From the NCBI GenBank assembly GCA_029783825.1, contig JAREIK010000801.1:7275981-7339980 (forward strand): a DNA stretch of 64,000 nt, in the 5' to 3' direction. Positions 36,570-48,374 of this stretch are shown here, piece by piece. The notes under the pieces are model-generated. The model was not told the origin of the DNA. It did no database searches and worked only from the letters and a program-made list of their open reading frames with translations. How positions within the stretch are numbered: position 1 is the stretch's first letter; each line of letters opens with the position of its first letter. Position numbers and translations under genes: made by a program. The DNA comes from Sapria himalayana (Eukaryota; Streptophyta; Magnoliopsida; Malpighiales; Rafflesiaceae).

Positions 36570-38000
36570 AATAAAAAATACTAAATCTAATAATACAAAA
36601 ATATTATCCAAAGTACTAAAATAGAACTATCCTTTTTCAAGGATAATAACCTCAACTAAATTTGAATAAACATACTAAATAATCCACAACAACAATACCA
36701 AAAACTTATTATAACTTTATTATGATACCTAAATTCTAAAATTAGAAAATATCCCAATAGCTCATTGGGTGATGGTCTCTCATCTAATTAGTTTCATAAG
36801 TATAAATATCATCTAATTTGTTTTGATATTGATCTCATAGAGATTGAATAAGTAATTCAATCAACTAATGATGATTCAATTGTTACTCAAGTCGAGAGGT
36901 TCTTTTATAAAACTCTTAGATTCTAGGGTAGATCCATTTCATTATGTATGATTACATGTCTAAATTACCTGGTCATTATTGTGCTTGAAAAGAATGAGAT
37001 TGGATTATTATAAAAATTTTTTTTTGCTTTACTTGCATAAAAGGTGGTTGTCACCTATTGGGCAATCTCCAATGATGTTCCCCTTGTGAATGTCCACTCA
37101 GAAATTTACCACCAAAATAAAAAATTATCCATGCCCATGGGTTATTTACAAGTTCATACCATTTAGGTAAGCCATCAACTATCTTTAATATTGCTTCATT
37201 TATGTATTCTCATTCTCCAATCTTATGTATCATAAAGATGTGAATAGATATGGTATTAAAAGTAATTGTACTCTAGCTTTCTAAGTATCAGTCTTGAATA
37301 ATTAATACATATTTTTTCTTAATTTTCACTAGTAAAAGTCACATGATAGAAAGTAACTTATAGGACTATTAGTACCTTATGTGTTAGCTTCCACAATGAT
37401 AATATGTAACTCTCACACTAAATATGAAACTCTTATGATAATATTCTATAAAACTCCAACGTCAATTGAGAGGCAATTCAACTAGAATATTCATAACGGA
37501 TTACCTTATAAAATCGTATGGACTTTCAGCTTCATAAACATTATATTCACATAAATAACTTCAACATTGAGTTTTGATGTATTGGTTTGTCTTAAGCATT
37601 ATGATCATAAGGGTTATCACTTCCTTCATATCATTATAAATGAGTATTCTTCATGGCTTACATGTTATTCTTCACAATAATTATATGCATAAATCTACAA
37701 ATAGTAAAACCTTAATTTTAGTTCTAAATAAATATCACATCCAACCAAAACCAAACCATAACACAATCAAAACATAAAATTTATTAATTATATATTTATC
37801 AGTCAAAATAAAATATATCAATCATGGATCTTAATTTATTCTAACATTTTGGAGGAATTCACATGAGATAATTCAAAATACATCTTATGAAATTTTAGGT
37901 TCCAATGAAAACCTCAGGAGTATCTAGGAATCAAACCCTAAATACAATTTTCATTCATGAACCTTAGATGTGCCCAAAGGTGGGAATCAAAATTCATGCC
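36570..38000 (-). mobile_element. 5' LTR of Y, truncated
   Basis: Clear alignment to 30,613-31,920 starts at about 36,700 (TTATTATGATACC versus TTGTTATGATATC). The match runs to the 'ggtgggaatcaaaattc' block at 37,990, where it stops. The first ~1.1 kb of the LTR (in its own orientation) is missing and Copia-3 sequence follows. Confidence 0.7.
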
Positions 38001-38004
38001 TAGA

Positions 38005-39243
38005 GGTATCAAATAGGTTGTGTTGGCATGACATGACCCATTTAGAACATGTCTTAATGAAAAAAGGAGAAATTATTATTCTTAATAATAAAAGAAAAAC
38101 CATCATTATCCAAGCAAGAAACTAAAATAATATTCCTACACATTGTAAGAACATAATAACAATTGTCTAAAACTAACAAAAGCACACTAGGCAAAGTAAG
38201 TTCATAATTTCTTACAGCCAAAGCAACAACTTTTGCTCACTTGCCCACTCGTAGATCAAATTCACCCTTCTTCAGTTATCTACACCTTTTGAGTCCATAT
38301 ACATTTGTACAAATATGTGATCCACATCTAGTATCTAATACCCAAGAACTAAAAAAATAAAAATTAAATTGTATAGCATAAATACATGAAGAACTAGTCT
38401 CATCAATCTTCTTCTTCTACTTTTTCAGATCCTCTAAATACAGTTTGTTGTTTTGATTCCAATGGCTAGGTTCATTACGAAAGAATCAAACACCCTCCTT
38501 TGGGGCTTTAGCCTAGGGTTCATGTTTGGGTTTGGGTTGAGCATTAGACTTTCTTTTGCCCATGCCCTTGCCCTTTCTCTTGATCTTGAAACCCTTTCTA
38601 TTTTGAACCATTAGAACATGACAAGGCTTGGATTTAACATTCTACTCAATAGTTTTAAGCATCATATGCAGCTTAGAGATAGATTTGTCCATTTCATTCT
38701 TGTAATAGTTCATGACACATTGGTCATAACTATTAAGAAGTAAATTCAGGATCAAATTAGTGGTCAACTCTTGGCACAATGGAAATCCAAGCATATTAAT
38801 GTGCTCAATATAACTTTTTATTTTTAGAACACACGCACTAACTGAAGCATGCTCATCCATTTTGCAAGAATACAGTGCCTTGGTAGTTTTTACCTTTCTT
38901 GCCTTGCTTGTTACTGAAACATTTCTTTAAGATTAAAGATCATATTATAAGCTTACATATTTTCCATATCCTTCTGAAGTTCAGAAATCATGGTAGATAG
39001 CATTAAGCATGCAACATCAATAGAGTCATTATGGTGCTTCTCATAAGCATTCTTATCATCTCTAGGAGCATTATCAGCAAGTTATTTATGGAGAGGTTCA
39101 TCCATGACATAAAACTTCCTTTCTTGATTGAGAAAAATTTTAAAATTTTGAAACCAGTCAAGAAAATTAGTCCCAGTAAGTTTATCCTTTTCAAGGACTG
39201 ATCATAGTGACACAGTAGAATTGTTGTTCTTATTATTGGCCAT
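38005..39243 (-). pseudogene. Copia-3 gag and start of protease
   Basis: From the ATG at 39,243 the minus strand reads MANNKNNNSTVSL, LEKDKLTGTNFLDWFQNFKI, ERKFYVMDEPL, YEKHHNDSIDVACLMLSTM and ISELQKDMENM. An open segment (38,860-38,642) includes IKSYIEHINMLGFPLCQELT and YDQCVMNYYKNEMDKS. A basic stretch and a decayed zinc knuckle follow. Protease begins SWVLDTRCGSHICTNVYG at about 38,345 in one intact frame (active-site DTG is DTR). The element is cut at about 38,005. It is a different copia lineage from Copia-1 and Copia-2. Confidence 0.88.
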
Positions 39244-40228
39244 CTACAATGAATGCAAAGTTTGATATGCATTTTAATTATATAAAATTCTCACTAAATT
39301 AATAACCCTCACTAATAATCATATTAATCTAGTGAGCTAAGATCCTTATTTTACTCAACGTTAAGTCAGCTTTGGCATGACACTTAAAATTAAGTTATTT
39401 TGGTAGGTAACTCTTACTAATTACTTCTAATGCAATTCTTAGATATTTATGAGATTTTGACATCATATGTCTCGGCATGTTTAAATCTCATCTAATGCTA
39501 TTAGGCAAAAATCCATTTTGATAACCTAATAAAGTTAAACTATTTTTAAGCACATGGGTAGCACCATTACTCATCTTGTCTCACTAATATCACTTAATAT
39601 ACTTCTACTTTGGTAGATCCCACATTAAGGTGATAAAAGGCTTGACAAGTGTTTAAATATGGATGACATGTTAACTTTAAATTTTATGTGAGGAATCTTG
39701 ATTGATTTTAATTTTTAATTAATAGATCTCATCATATATCTAGTATCACATACTCATGTAATATCATACATAACATCTCATACATGCATATAAAAAATAT
39801 GTTACCGTATGGCCTTAATCTAGATTGATCTTCATAAGCCAATATGAAGATCAATAGTCATTCCTAGCTAGTAATAAATAGCTCATTGAAGTTGATTTGA
39901 CCACCAACTTGCGCATAGCCACCTAGCTCTTTTATCATCATGGTTGTATTGCATGACGTCAAATGGCTTGCATTGTCTCTCTCTTAATTTATTACAACAA
40001 TTAAAAAATTGCAATAAAATAAAAATGGTATGTAAGTCGTATTTAATTACAACCCTTGAAAAAAAATAAAAATCTACCAAATATATTGGTTAAAAAGGCC
40101 ATACTGTGCACCATGTGAAGCAACATAACATGCAAAATATATAATGTTATCATATAGCATAAACAATTTGCATTAAAATAAATAAATTATAATAGCTAGG
40201 TATTTAAAAATAATTAAATTTATAAGGT

Positions 40229-40318
40229 GTTACGCATAATTGTTATGGTGGTTCTGCTATCCAGTTAGTGGGGGTGTCTAAGGGGGTCGCCCTTGTAGGG
40301 ACTATGGCAGCACCCCAG
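40229..40318 (-). other. GC-rich segment of the Copia-3 leader
   Basis: Starts GGTGTTACGC and ends GGCAGCACCCC, with runs of G. Conserved at 49,459-49,550 and the most GC-rich patch in this region. It can form G-rich secondary structure on the plus strand; a role such as packaging or translation is inference. Confidence 0.5.
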
Positions 40319-40324
40319 AAAAAA

Positions 40325-40568
40325 AAATTTAATTTCCATTGATCTCATCAATAAATTTTCATTAATCTCATCAATAAATTCTCATTGATCTTATCAATAA
40401 TTTTTTTTTATCTTATTAAAAAATTTTTATTAATCTCATCAATAAATTTTCATTGATCTTAACAATAAATTTTTATTAACTTCATCAATAAATTTTCATT
40501 TATCTTATCAATAATTTTTTAGTAATATTATCAATAAATTTTTATTGATCTTATCAATAAATTTAAAA
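40325..40568 (-). repeat. 23-bp minisatellite, about 10 units
   Basis: Unit ATTGATCTCATCAATAAATT plus TTC, degenerate. It lies immediately beside the GC-rich segment. The homologous array at 49,567 has about 7 units. Confidence 0.85.
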
Positions 40569-40965
40569 TAAGCCAAAAGCCATCAAAATCATATTAAAAT
40601 AACATATTATGTAATCTCATTAGACATAGGACTTATTTTTGCACCACCATAAGCAAACAATGATAAATCAAAAATTGATATATGAATTTACTCTATGTAT
40701 TAATCTGATTAAGAAAAAACTAGAATCATATATCATGTTATTAAACACTTTATTGGCAATATCTCATTCGGATTTTCAATCATACTAATGAATCTTTTTA
40801 GGTTTCAGATTCAATCAATTAATACCTTAACAAAACCTATTAACTATTTTGTTCGCACAAACCATAATATCACATATATTCAAAAATGCAAATTATGCCA
40901 GAATTATATACATCACATACAAACGATCAAATATGACATTATCGATTTTTATGAAAACACAAGTT

Positions 40966-40978
40966 CCTCTGATACCAC
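40966..40978 (-). other. primer-binding site of Copia-3 copy 1
   Basis: The minus strand reads TGGTATCAGAGG just inside the LTR, essentially the initiator-Met tRNA site. Confidence 0.8.
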
Positions 40979-40979
40979 T

Positions 40980-42109
40980 ATTGGGATTTTCGGTAGAATA
41001 TCCAATCTAATTGAAACATAAACACAATAGAATTTATAATTATTATTGCTTAACTCATCAAGGATCACAAGCAGTTCATAAAAATATCAAGGAAGGGTAA
41101 ACGAAACCTACCTCATGTAGATCAATTCGTCAAGCCTTCAAAATGTGTGTCTTGGTTTATTCGGATTTTTAAATGTGCTACCTTTCTGAAAAAATGGCCA
41201 CCCTCTTCATGTATCCACACATGAATAAATAATGAATGATCTTGTTGAATACTAGTTCAGATTCGTCTTCTCAAAATGAAAGGATTTCTCACTATTTTAT
41301 AAAAGATAACTACTTGCATCAAATATGTCTCACATGTATGTGTATAAGCCTGCTAGGGTTTTAGTCATAAATGAATTTAATTATATATTTAAAACTCTTT
41401 TAAATAAAAATAACTTAAATTCAAATCCTTAAAACCCCCTTTTAAATGAATTTATTCATTAAAACTCAAGTTCAATGTGACAAATTAATTATTTATCTAA
41501 ATCACGAATTTAAACTTTCTCAAAATTAAATTTGAATTTAAATAAAAACTAATTGTTATTTGTGATTTAAAATAACTCATCATTTTAAATTACTACAAAG
41601 AATTAAAAACTATAACCATTATTATTCATTCTTAATATACAGCCCTATAGGTTCAATTAACATTGGCAGTAAGCCTAAATCACATTTTGATCCTAAAGTC
41701 ATAAGTGGCCTTTAGCAAGATATTATAACTACCCAAGTTAATTGAAAAGCTAATGATCCAAGACAACATTAATATAACTAATGACATAATCCTTTTGTCT
41801 CATGATATCTTGATAAAATATAAGGCATAGACAGAGTCAACCTTATATCATTATCTTTTATTACTCGAAACCCAATTAGACTAACTAAACAAATGATATT
41901 GATCTCCATCAATTCATTTAAGCACGACCATGTATTTCTTAGTCTTAATTGTTGATGGGACACAGAGATATCTCTCGTATAATAAGAGGGACAAATTCCA
42001 ACTTAATCGCTCATATCTCACTACATAATTCTTATTATGTTCAAGTATAACCTTTATAATAATTTGATTAAATATAATATTTGATTATATCAAAACATAA
42101 TATTCTTTA
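40980..42109 (-). mobile_element. Copia-3 5' LTR, copy 1
   Basis: LTR in minus orientation ending ...CCGAAAATCCCAA beside the PBS. It aligns with 50,143-51,105 to about 41,925 and then continues alone to 42,109, where the chromovirus LTR end TGTTAC begins. The upstream LTR end is not identified, so it may be truncated there. Confidence 0.72.
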
Positions 42110-42536
42110 TGTTACAACTCATCTCCCAAGGGGTCCCATTCATCCTATTACACAATACAATGTGCAATAAAATAAAATATTCCCAAATGTAGCATACACA
42201 TTTGTTTTATTTGCTCAGTAGAATTAAAAACCCATAATACATTATTTAAGCCGCAACTAGCTTTTCTTCAAATGTGTGATCTCGCATGTGGATCTGTCAT
42301 CTGTCCCGGACTTGTACCTGAATGGGCTACCACAACTAAGTGAGAAAAGTTCACTATAGGTAATCTCCTACAGAGTTACTACCTACCTAAGTGCACGTAA
42401 AATGTCATGCATGTATATCAACACCCATTTAAGTACAATATTTATATGAATGTAATTATGGATGAAATATATATATATGCCCATATTCCTGAGTACCATC
42501 GACTCCCTTACATAAGCCGAAGACAAGTGTGACATA

Positions 42537-42655
42537 TTATATATATATATATATATGTATGTATGAATGTATATATGTATGTATGTATGTATGTTTGTTT
42601 GTTTGTATGTATGTATGTATGTGTGTATGTGTGTATGTATGTTTGTTTGTATATC
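42537..42655 (+). repeat. (TA)n(TATG)n microsatellite in LTR
   Basis: Long run of TA, TATG and TTTG words. The mirror position in the other LTR arm (about 45,568-45,588) has only a short TA run. Tyr/Ile/His-rich frames over it are repeat artefacts. Confidence 0.9.
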
Positions 42656-42977
42656 TATAGAAATATTTATTTTTTTAGAATTATTTAGAAAAATATGGAC
42701 CTCCTCTAAAAACATATTGGTCATTTCTCCAAATAAAATATGTTTTTTTTTAGATTTACTCTGAGAAATATGGATCTCTTCTGAAAAACATATTGGATAT
42801 TTTTCGACAAAATATTATTTTCCTTGGATATTTTCCAAAAACCACCGTGTAACTCTGCCTGGACGTTGTCCTAATTTGAGTTAACTATTTATATTAGTCA
42901 TGCTCTAGAAAAATACAGCGCAACTTAGTTTGGACGTTGTCCCAATTCGAGTTCGCCAAATACAATCAATATATCTT

Positions 42978-42997
42978 TGTGTGTGTGTGTGTGTGTC
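42978..42997 (+). repeat. (GT)n microsatellite in LTR
   Basis: About 10 GT units. The mirror site at 45,187-45,220 in the opposite LTR arm holds about 17 CA units. Confidence 0.9.
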
Positions 42998-43866
42998 ATG
43001 CACCCACCCATGTATATGGAATGTTTTCGTGCCTATGAAATGCAATTATGTCATTTACGATTAAATGATATTTCAGACATAGCTATAATAATCCAAACCT
43101 AATTCACCAGCACTAAATTTTACTAAACGAAACACAAAAAATTTTCACAAATTAATCATTTCCAATGACATTTCTAACAATTCAAATTAAAATATAAAAC
43201 ATGATCATTTATGGTCTTTAAATAGAAAAAAATTTTGATAGGAGAAACCCACAACCTTCTAAAAATTTTCACGGAAACTTTATAAATTTGTGTCAAACTG
43301 AAGATCTCGTTGCGTAGAGCAACTTTAGTTCTTGGACTATTCTATTCCAACTCTAGAATAATTCGTTATGATCAAGAGAAAATCAATGGATTGTTTATAT
43401 TTTTTTCCTCTACACAGTGACTCTCTCCCTCTCCCAAAGTTTATTTTTTCTTTTCCCGTCAGGTGTCATCCCATTTTCCGATTCACGTCATTTTATCAAT
43501 AATATATAAAAAAAACTTATAATTGTTATTATTATTGTTTTATTTTATTTATTTTAGATGTCTGGACCACGCATGCATAGCCACATGCTGACATTATGGC
43601 GCGATATTTTCATTTATGTGTGTTTATTTATTTATTTATTTATTCTTAAAATTATTTAAATAAAAAATTAACTAAATTATGACTTCCTTAGAATTTGATG
43701 AAATTTGTCACCATAACTATATTTTCAAAACTGAATTCAATAATAAAATCCATTTTATCATCAGGGTTCTAAAATTTTGAGTTTATTTTTATAATTGGCA
43801 AAATTACTTTTGCCAATTTTTTTCCAAAAACAAATCATATTCTTCATTTTTTTTCGGGATTTCACA

Positions 43867-43884
43867 TTCTCTCCTCTTTAGAGA
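43867..43884 (-). other. polypurine tract of the chromovirus
   Basis: The minus strand reads CTCTAAAGAGGAGAGAA immediately before the LTR start, the expected plus-strand primer. Confidence 0.8.
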
Positions 43885-44019
43885 ATTTCATTTCAAAATT
43901 CTCACACATACAACTTCATAAATATAAACATATCCTAAAGTTAAATAATTATTTAATTACTAAAACACATATCTTGATTTTCAAATAAAAAAGGATGAGC
44001 AACAGACATCGTGTCTTCA

Positions 44020-44576
44020 TGCTCGTGTATTATTTCTTCTATTCCTTGATGCTGTCATATTACTTTTACAAGTCTCGCAGTATTGCGTCATAAAACTTGG
44101 TCTCGATTATCAATGATACGCACTTATATTTCTTTAAACATTCCATCTGTATCAAAAACATGTTCGCCTCAATCCAATATTTGAGTTAGATCAAGAATAT
44201 ATTTCCTAAGCATGAAGACGTGGAATATCTAGTGGACATTAGGTAAATATGGTAGTTATACTAATAGATAAGCAACCAAACCCATCATCTCAAGTATTTC
44301 AAAAGGCCTAATATATCTTGGCGATAACTTTCCACACTTGCCAAATCTGAATACTCTCATTTTTGGTATCACGTTCAAGAAAACATGATATCCCACCTCA
44401 AATTCTATAGGTCATCATCGCCTATAAGCATAACTTGTCTGTCGACTTTGAGCTATAAGAAGATGTTATCATATCAAATCTACTTTCTCTGAGGAATCTC
44501 TAATCACATATGGACCCGTGATGGATCTCTCCCACCTCAGCCCAATAAACTAGAGATCGACATGACCTTCCATACA
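44020..44576 (-). pseudogene. chromovirus integrase C-terminus (inverted part)
   Basis: From about 44,575 the minus strand reads YGRSCRSLVYWAEVGE, ICD, FLRESRFDMITSS, VFKFGKCGKLSPRYI, PFEIL, VAYLLV, FHVFMLRKYI and later NTARLVK. It matches the end of Tekay/Del integrase (LYGRRCRSP..W.EVGE, RFGK.GKLSPRYIGPFEIL, FHVSMLRKY) and the RN..I..VKVLW region before the chromodomain. The beginning of integrase is not here; the plus strand at 48,375-49,034 carries it and stops just short of this point. The stretch 43,885-44,020 is untranslated. Confidence 0.86.
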
Positions 44577-45185
44577 TGTTAGCACATGGCTACGGATGCA
44601 TGGTCCAAGTATCTAAAAAATAAAATAAAATAAAATAATAATTATTATTATTATAAGTTTGTTTATATATTATTAAAAAAACAACATGAATCCGGAAAAC
44701 GGGATGACGTTTGATGGGGAAAGAAAATAAAAACTTTGAAAGAGAGAGAAAGTCATTGTGCAGAGGAAAAAAAATATAAACGATTCGTTGATTTTTTTTT
44801 GATCGCAACACATTATTCTAGAGCCTGAATAAAATAGTCAAAGAACTAATGTTACTTTACGCGAAGAGATCTTCAGTTTGACATCAAATTTATAAAGTTT
44901 CCGTGAAATTTTCCAGAATGTAGTGATTTTTTTCTATTGAAATTTATTTCTATTTAAATACCATAAATGATCATTTTTTATATTTCAAATTGAATTTTTA
45001 GAAATGTCATTGGAAATGATTAATTGGTGAAAAGTTTCTATGTTTCGTTTAGTAAAATTTAGTATAGGTAAATTGGGTTTGGATTATTATAATTGTGTAT
45101 CTGTGTATGAAATATTATTTAATCGTAAATGCCATAATTGTATTTCATGTGCATGAGAACATTCCACATACATGGATGGGTACAT

Positions 45186-45230
<45 letters not shown>

Positions 45231-46017
45231 GTATATGTATATGTATATGAATTGTATTTGGTTAACTCGAATTGGGACAACCTTTAGACTGAGTTGCGTG
45301 GTATTTTTCTAGAGCATGGCTAATACAAATAGGCGAACTTGAATTGAGACAACATATAGGCAGAATTATGCCATTGTTTTTGGAAAATATCCAAGAAAAA
45401 AAAATAATTTATCTGAAAATGTACAATATGTTTTCCAAAAGAAGTCCATATTTCTCAGAGTAAATCCAAAAAAAAACATATTTTGTTCGGAGAAATGTCC
45501 GATATATTTTTCAGAGCAGGCCCATTTTTTTTGAAATAATTCCAAAAAAATAAATATTTTTATAGATATATATATATATATATATAATTTGTCACACTTG
45601 GCTTCGGCATGTGTGAGGGAATCGATGGGATTCAAAAATATGGGCATATAAATATTTCTTCCATAATTGTATTCATATAAACATTGTACTTGAATGTGTG
45701 TTAGTATATATACATGATGTTTTATGTGCACTTAGGCAGGGAGTAACTCTGTATGAGTTTACCTCTACTGAGTTTTGCTCACTTCATTGCGAGACCCCTT
45801 TCAGTTACAGGTCTAGGACAGATGACAGATTCACATGTGGAATCATACGTGTAAAGAAAAGTTGGTTCCGGCTTAAATAATGTATAATGGATTTTTAATT
45901 CTGCTTAGCAAATAAAATAAAAAAAATGTGTACGCTATATTTAGGAATATTTTATTTTATTACACATTGTATTGTGTAATGGGAAGAATCGGACCCCCTT
46001 GGGGAAGAGGTATCATA
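44577..46017 (+). mobile_element. chromovirus 5' LTR, 5'-truncated
   Basis: Inverted repeat of 43,595-42,110; the shared text includes GCACATGGCTACGGATGCAT versus its mirror at 43,570-43,595. It lacks the first ~271 bp of the LTR and starts exactly where the inverted integrase ends. It ends beside a PBS at 46,018. Confidence 0.83.
45187..45220 (+). repeat. (CA)n microsatellite in LTR
   Basis: About 17 CA units, followed by short TATG repeats. Mirror of the (GT)n at 42,978. Confidence 0.9.
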
Positions 46018-46031
46018 GCTTGGTATCAGAA
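46018..46031 (+). other. primer-binding site of the chromovirus
   Basis: GCTTGGTATCAGAAG directly after the LTR, an initiator-Met tRNA type site. Confidence 0.8.
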
Positions 46032-46279
46032 GTTAGGTATATGATTACCTATAACTTAGAAATTAGTATTAGTTTCATAAGATGGTCGAAAATTTAGATA
46101 TATAAATATTTAATACTAGGGGGAAAAGGAAGGAACACTAGGGTAAAGAAAAGAAACATAACTTTAGCGGTTCAAAAAATGAAAAGATATTTTCAAAATA
46201 AAAATTCTATTATTAGTTGGCATGTGCACTAATAATAAGAAATGAATGTGATTTTTAAACTATTATTTGACTTATGTAG

Positions 46280-46560
46280 ATGACAAGTAGAGAACAAGGA
46301 TATAGGGGATGTCCATGAAATGCGGATCAACCCCCAGCCATCTTTGACCAACAGACTTTCATAGATGCTATGGATGTTGAAGTTGCTAGAGTTGTATATA
46401 CTAGTGCAGCTGGAGGGCAAGAAGGGCCATGTAACCAATGATGGTTCACTTCACATAATTCTCTAATATTTAAGAAGAGGGGACCCAATGATAGTAGATC
46501 ATCGGTTACAACAAATAGATAAAAACTTAGATGAGACATGTATATGACTTCTCTTGGGGA
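46280..46560 (+). pseudogene. chromovirus gag, internally deleted
   Basis: Starts at ATG 46,280: MTSREQGYRGCP, NADQPPAIFDQQTFIDAMDV, VARVVYTSAAGGQEGP, then FKKRGPNDS and LDEMYMTSLGD-like text near 46,520. This is the N-terminus of Tekay gag. It then jumps within a few codons to protease, so most of capsid and the zinc knuckle (roughly 1 kb or more) are deleted. The stretch 46,032-46,279 is leader. Confidence 0.75.
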
Positions 46561-46790
46561 TTAAGGTGAAAATTAGTCAGATATATCAAGATTGTGAGTT
46601 AGAAATCTCATGGATTAAACTCATGATAGACCTTAGAGTCATAGACATGTCAGATTTCGATGTAATTCTTGGCATGGACTGGTTAATAACACATTGAGTT
46701 ATTATTGATTGTGATCATAGAAGAATTATTATCTACACATTAGATGATATATGTGTTGTATTTTAGGAGGATAAGCATGATTCTTTAACC
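46561..46790 (+). pseudogene. chromovirus protease remnant
   Basis: Reads VSQIYQDCELEISWIKLMID, VIDMSDFDVILGMDWL, then text matching VVIDC..R...F.L.. . DFDVILGMDWL is the hallmark near the end of chromovirus retropepsin. The N-terminal active-site half is gone with the gag deletion. Confidence 0.85.
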
Positions 46791-46904
46791 CAGACTATAT
46801 ATAATTCTAAATGACATGGACAACTTATGGGTTGGCTAGGATGTCTCACCCTAGAAAAAAAGAGGACATTGGGTATGAATCATACTCAGATAATTTATGA
46901 ATAA

Positions 46905-48175
46905 AAGGATATTTTTCCCGATGAATTATCAGGATTAACCCCACACAGAAATGTGGATTTTTGTATTGAGTTACATCCTAGTACATCACCCATTTCTATG
47001 ACTCCAGATGGAATGGCATCAATTGAATTACAAGAACTCAAGGTCAAGATACAAGATTAGTTGGATAAGGGTTTCATTAGACCCATCACTTCACCGTTGG
47101 GTACTTAAATTTTATTTGCAAAGAAGAAGGATAAAACCCTTCGAATGTGCATTAATAATCAATAGTTGAATAGGGTTACGATAAAAAATCAATATCAATT
47201 ACCAAGGATTGATAATTTATATGGCCAGTTAAAAGGGGCACAAGTCTTTTCCAAAATAGATCTTCATACTAGATATCACCAATGACGAGTTAGAAAGGCT
47301 GACATTCCTAAGACAACATTTAAAACATGATATGGGTATTTTGAGTTTACAGTAATGCCTTTCGGATTAACAAATGCGCCAGTAGCATTCGTGAATCTTA
47401 TGCATAGAATATTTCATACATATTTAGATCATGAGGATCATTTAAATATTATTCTCCAAGCTTTGAAAGAACATTGTATGCCAAGTTTGGTAAATGTGAC
47501 TTTTAGTTGACATAAATAAAATTTTTGGGACATATAGTATCAACTACAGGTATCTCAAGTGACCCTGAAAAAGTCAGGGCAGTCATGAGTTGAGCGAGGC
47601 AATCAGTTTTTGAAATACATAGTTTTTGGGATTGGCTAGGTATTACAGAAGATTTATTGAGAATTTTTCTCGGTTAGCTGCTCCAATGACTAGATTGACC
47701 ATGAAAGAAGTCAAGTATGAGTAAAATGATTCAAGTGAAAAGGCATTCCATAAATTGAAAAGTAAACTTACTTCAGCTCCTATTCTAATAGTTTTGGATA
47801 GGAGACAAAAATATATAGTGTATTGTGATGACTCGAAAGATGGATCGGGATGTGTTCTAATATAATTCGGGTGAGTTGTAGCTTATGGTTCAAGTTAGTA
47901 AAAGAATTATGAGTAGAATTACCCCACACATGGTATAGAGTTGGCAGCTAAAGTCTTTGCATTAAAAATATAGTATCACTATTTGTATGGGGAGTAATTT
48001 GAGGTATATTCAGATCATAAAAGTCTGAAATATATCTTTACACAACGAGACCTTAACATGATACAACATTGATGGATGGAGTATATAAAAGATTATGTTT
48101 TTACTTTGCATTATCATCCAGGTAAGGCAAATATGGTGGCTGATACACTTTGTCAGAAATCATGAGGTGCACTAG
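46905..48175 (+). pseudogene. chromovirus reverse transcriptase and RNaseH
   Basis: Ordered blocks: [120 protein letters not shown]. The sequence then passes straight to [15 protein letters not shown] at about 47,427. The segment that carries the catalytic F(V/I)DDILVYS between them is missing. RNaseH follows in broken frames (YGSS/VYCDDSKDG; YLYG..F.V.SDHKSLKYIF.Q) to about 48,175. Confidence 0.88.
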
Positions 48176-48374
48176 CTAGTATAGATTTGTGAGAATAGGA
48201 TATGTTTGAAACTGTGATATGATTCGGATTATAATATAGCAGTCAAAGTCAGGGTGTTATTGGGACTTTAGTAGCTATACCTTCGCTAATAAAATAAGGT
48301 GATTGAGATGTAGAAATAAGATGCAGAAATATTATCTATAAATAACTGAGAAGAGACAGGTACGGGCGATGAAG

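Larger units (their letters stand above)
30613..38000 (-). mobile_element. Y, second gag-protease-only Tat/Athila-like element
   Basis: Same plan as X: 3' LTR 30,613-33,052, non-coding spacer, protease, gag, PBS at about 36,544, and 5' LTR. The 5' LTR is cut at about 38,000, where Copia-3 coding begins. No RT or integrase motif lies between protease and LTR. Confidence 0.72.
39244..40965 (-). other. Copia-3 leader (copy 1)
   Basis: A 1.7 kb untranslated leader between PBS and gag. From 39,809 it is collinear with 49,041-50,129 (shared CATAAGCCAATATGAAGATC, GCTCTTTTATCATCATGG). It contains a GC-rich segment at 40,229-40,318 and a 23-bp minisatellite. No coding frame. Confidence 0.75.
42110..43866 (-). 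mobile_element. chromovirus 3' LTR, inverted copy
   Basis: The minus strand starts TGTGAAATCCCG at 43,866, a common Tekay/Del LTR start, and ends ...GTTGTAACA at 42,110. Its segment 42,110-43,595 is an inverted repeat of 44,577-46,017. The remaining 271 bp are unique to this copy. It contains SSRs at 42,537 and 42,978. Confidence 0.82.

Noticed and set aside
42383..42724. 113-residue Ile/His/Thr/Tyr-rich frame, and its plus-strand shadow rich in Met, Cys, Tyr and Val
   Set aside because: Both are translations of the TATG microsatellite inside a chromovirus LTR.
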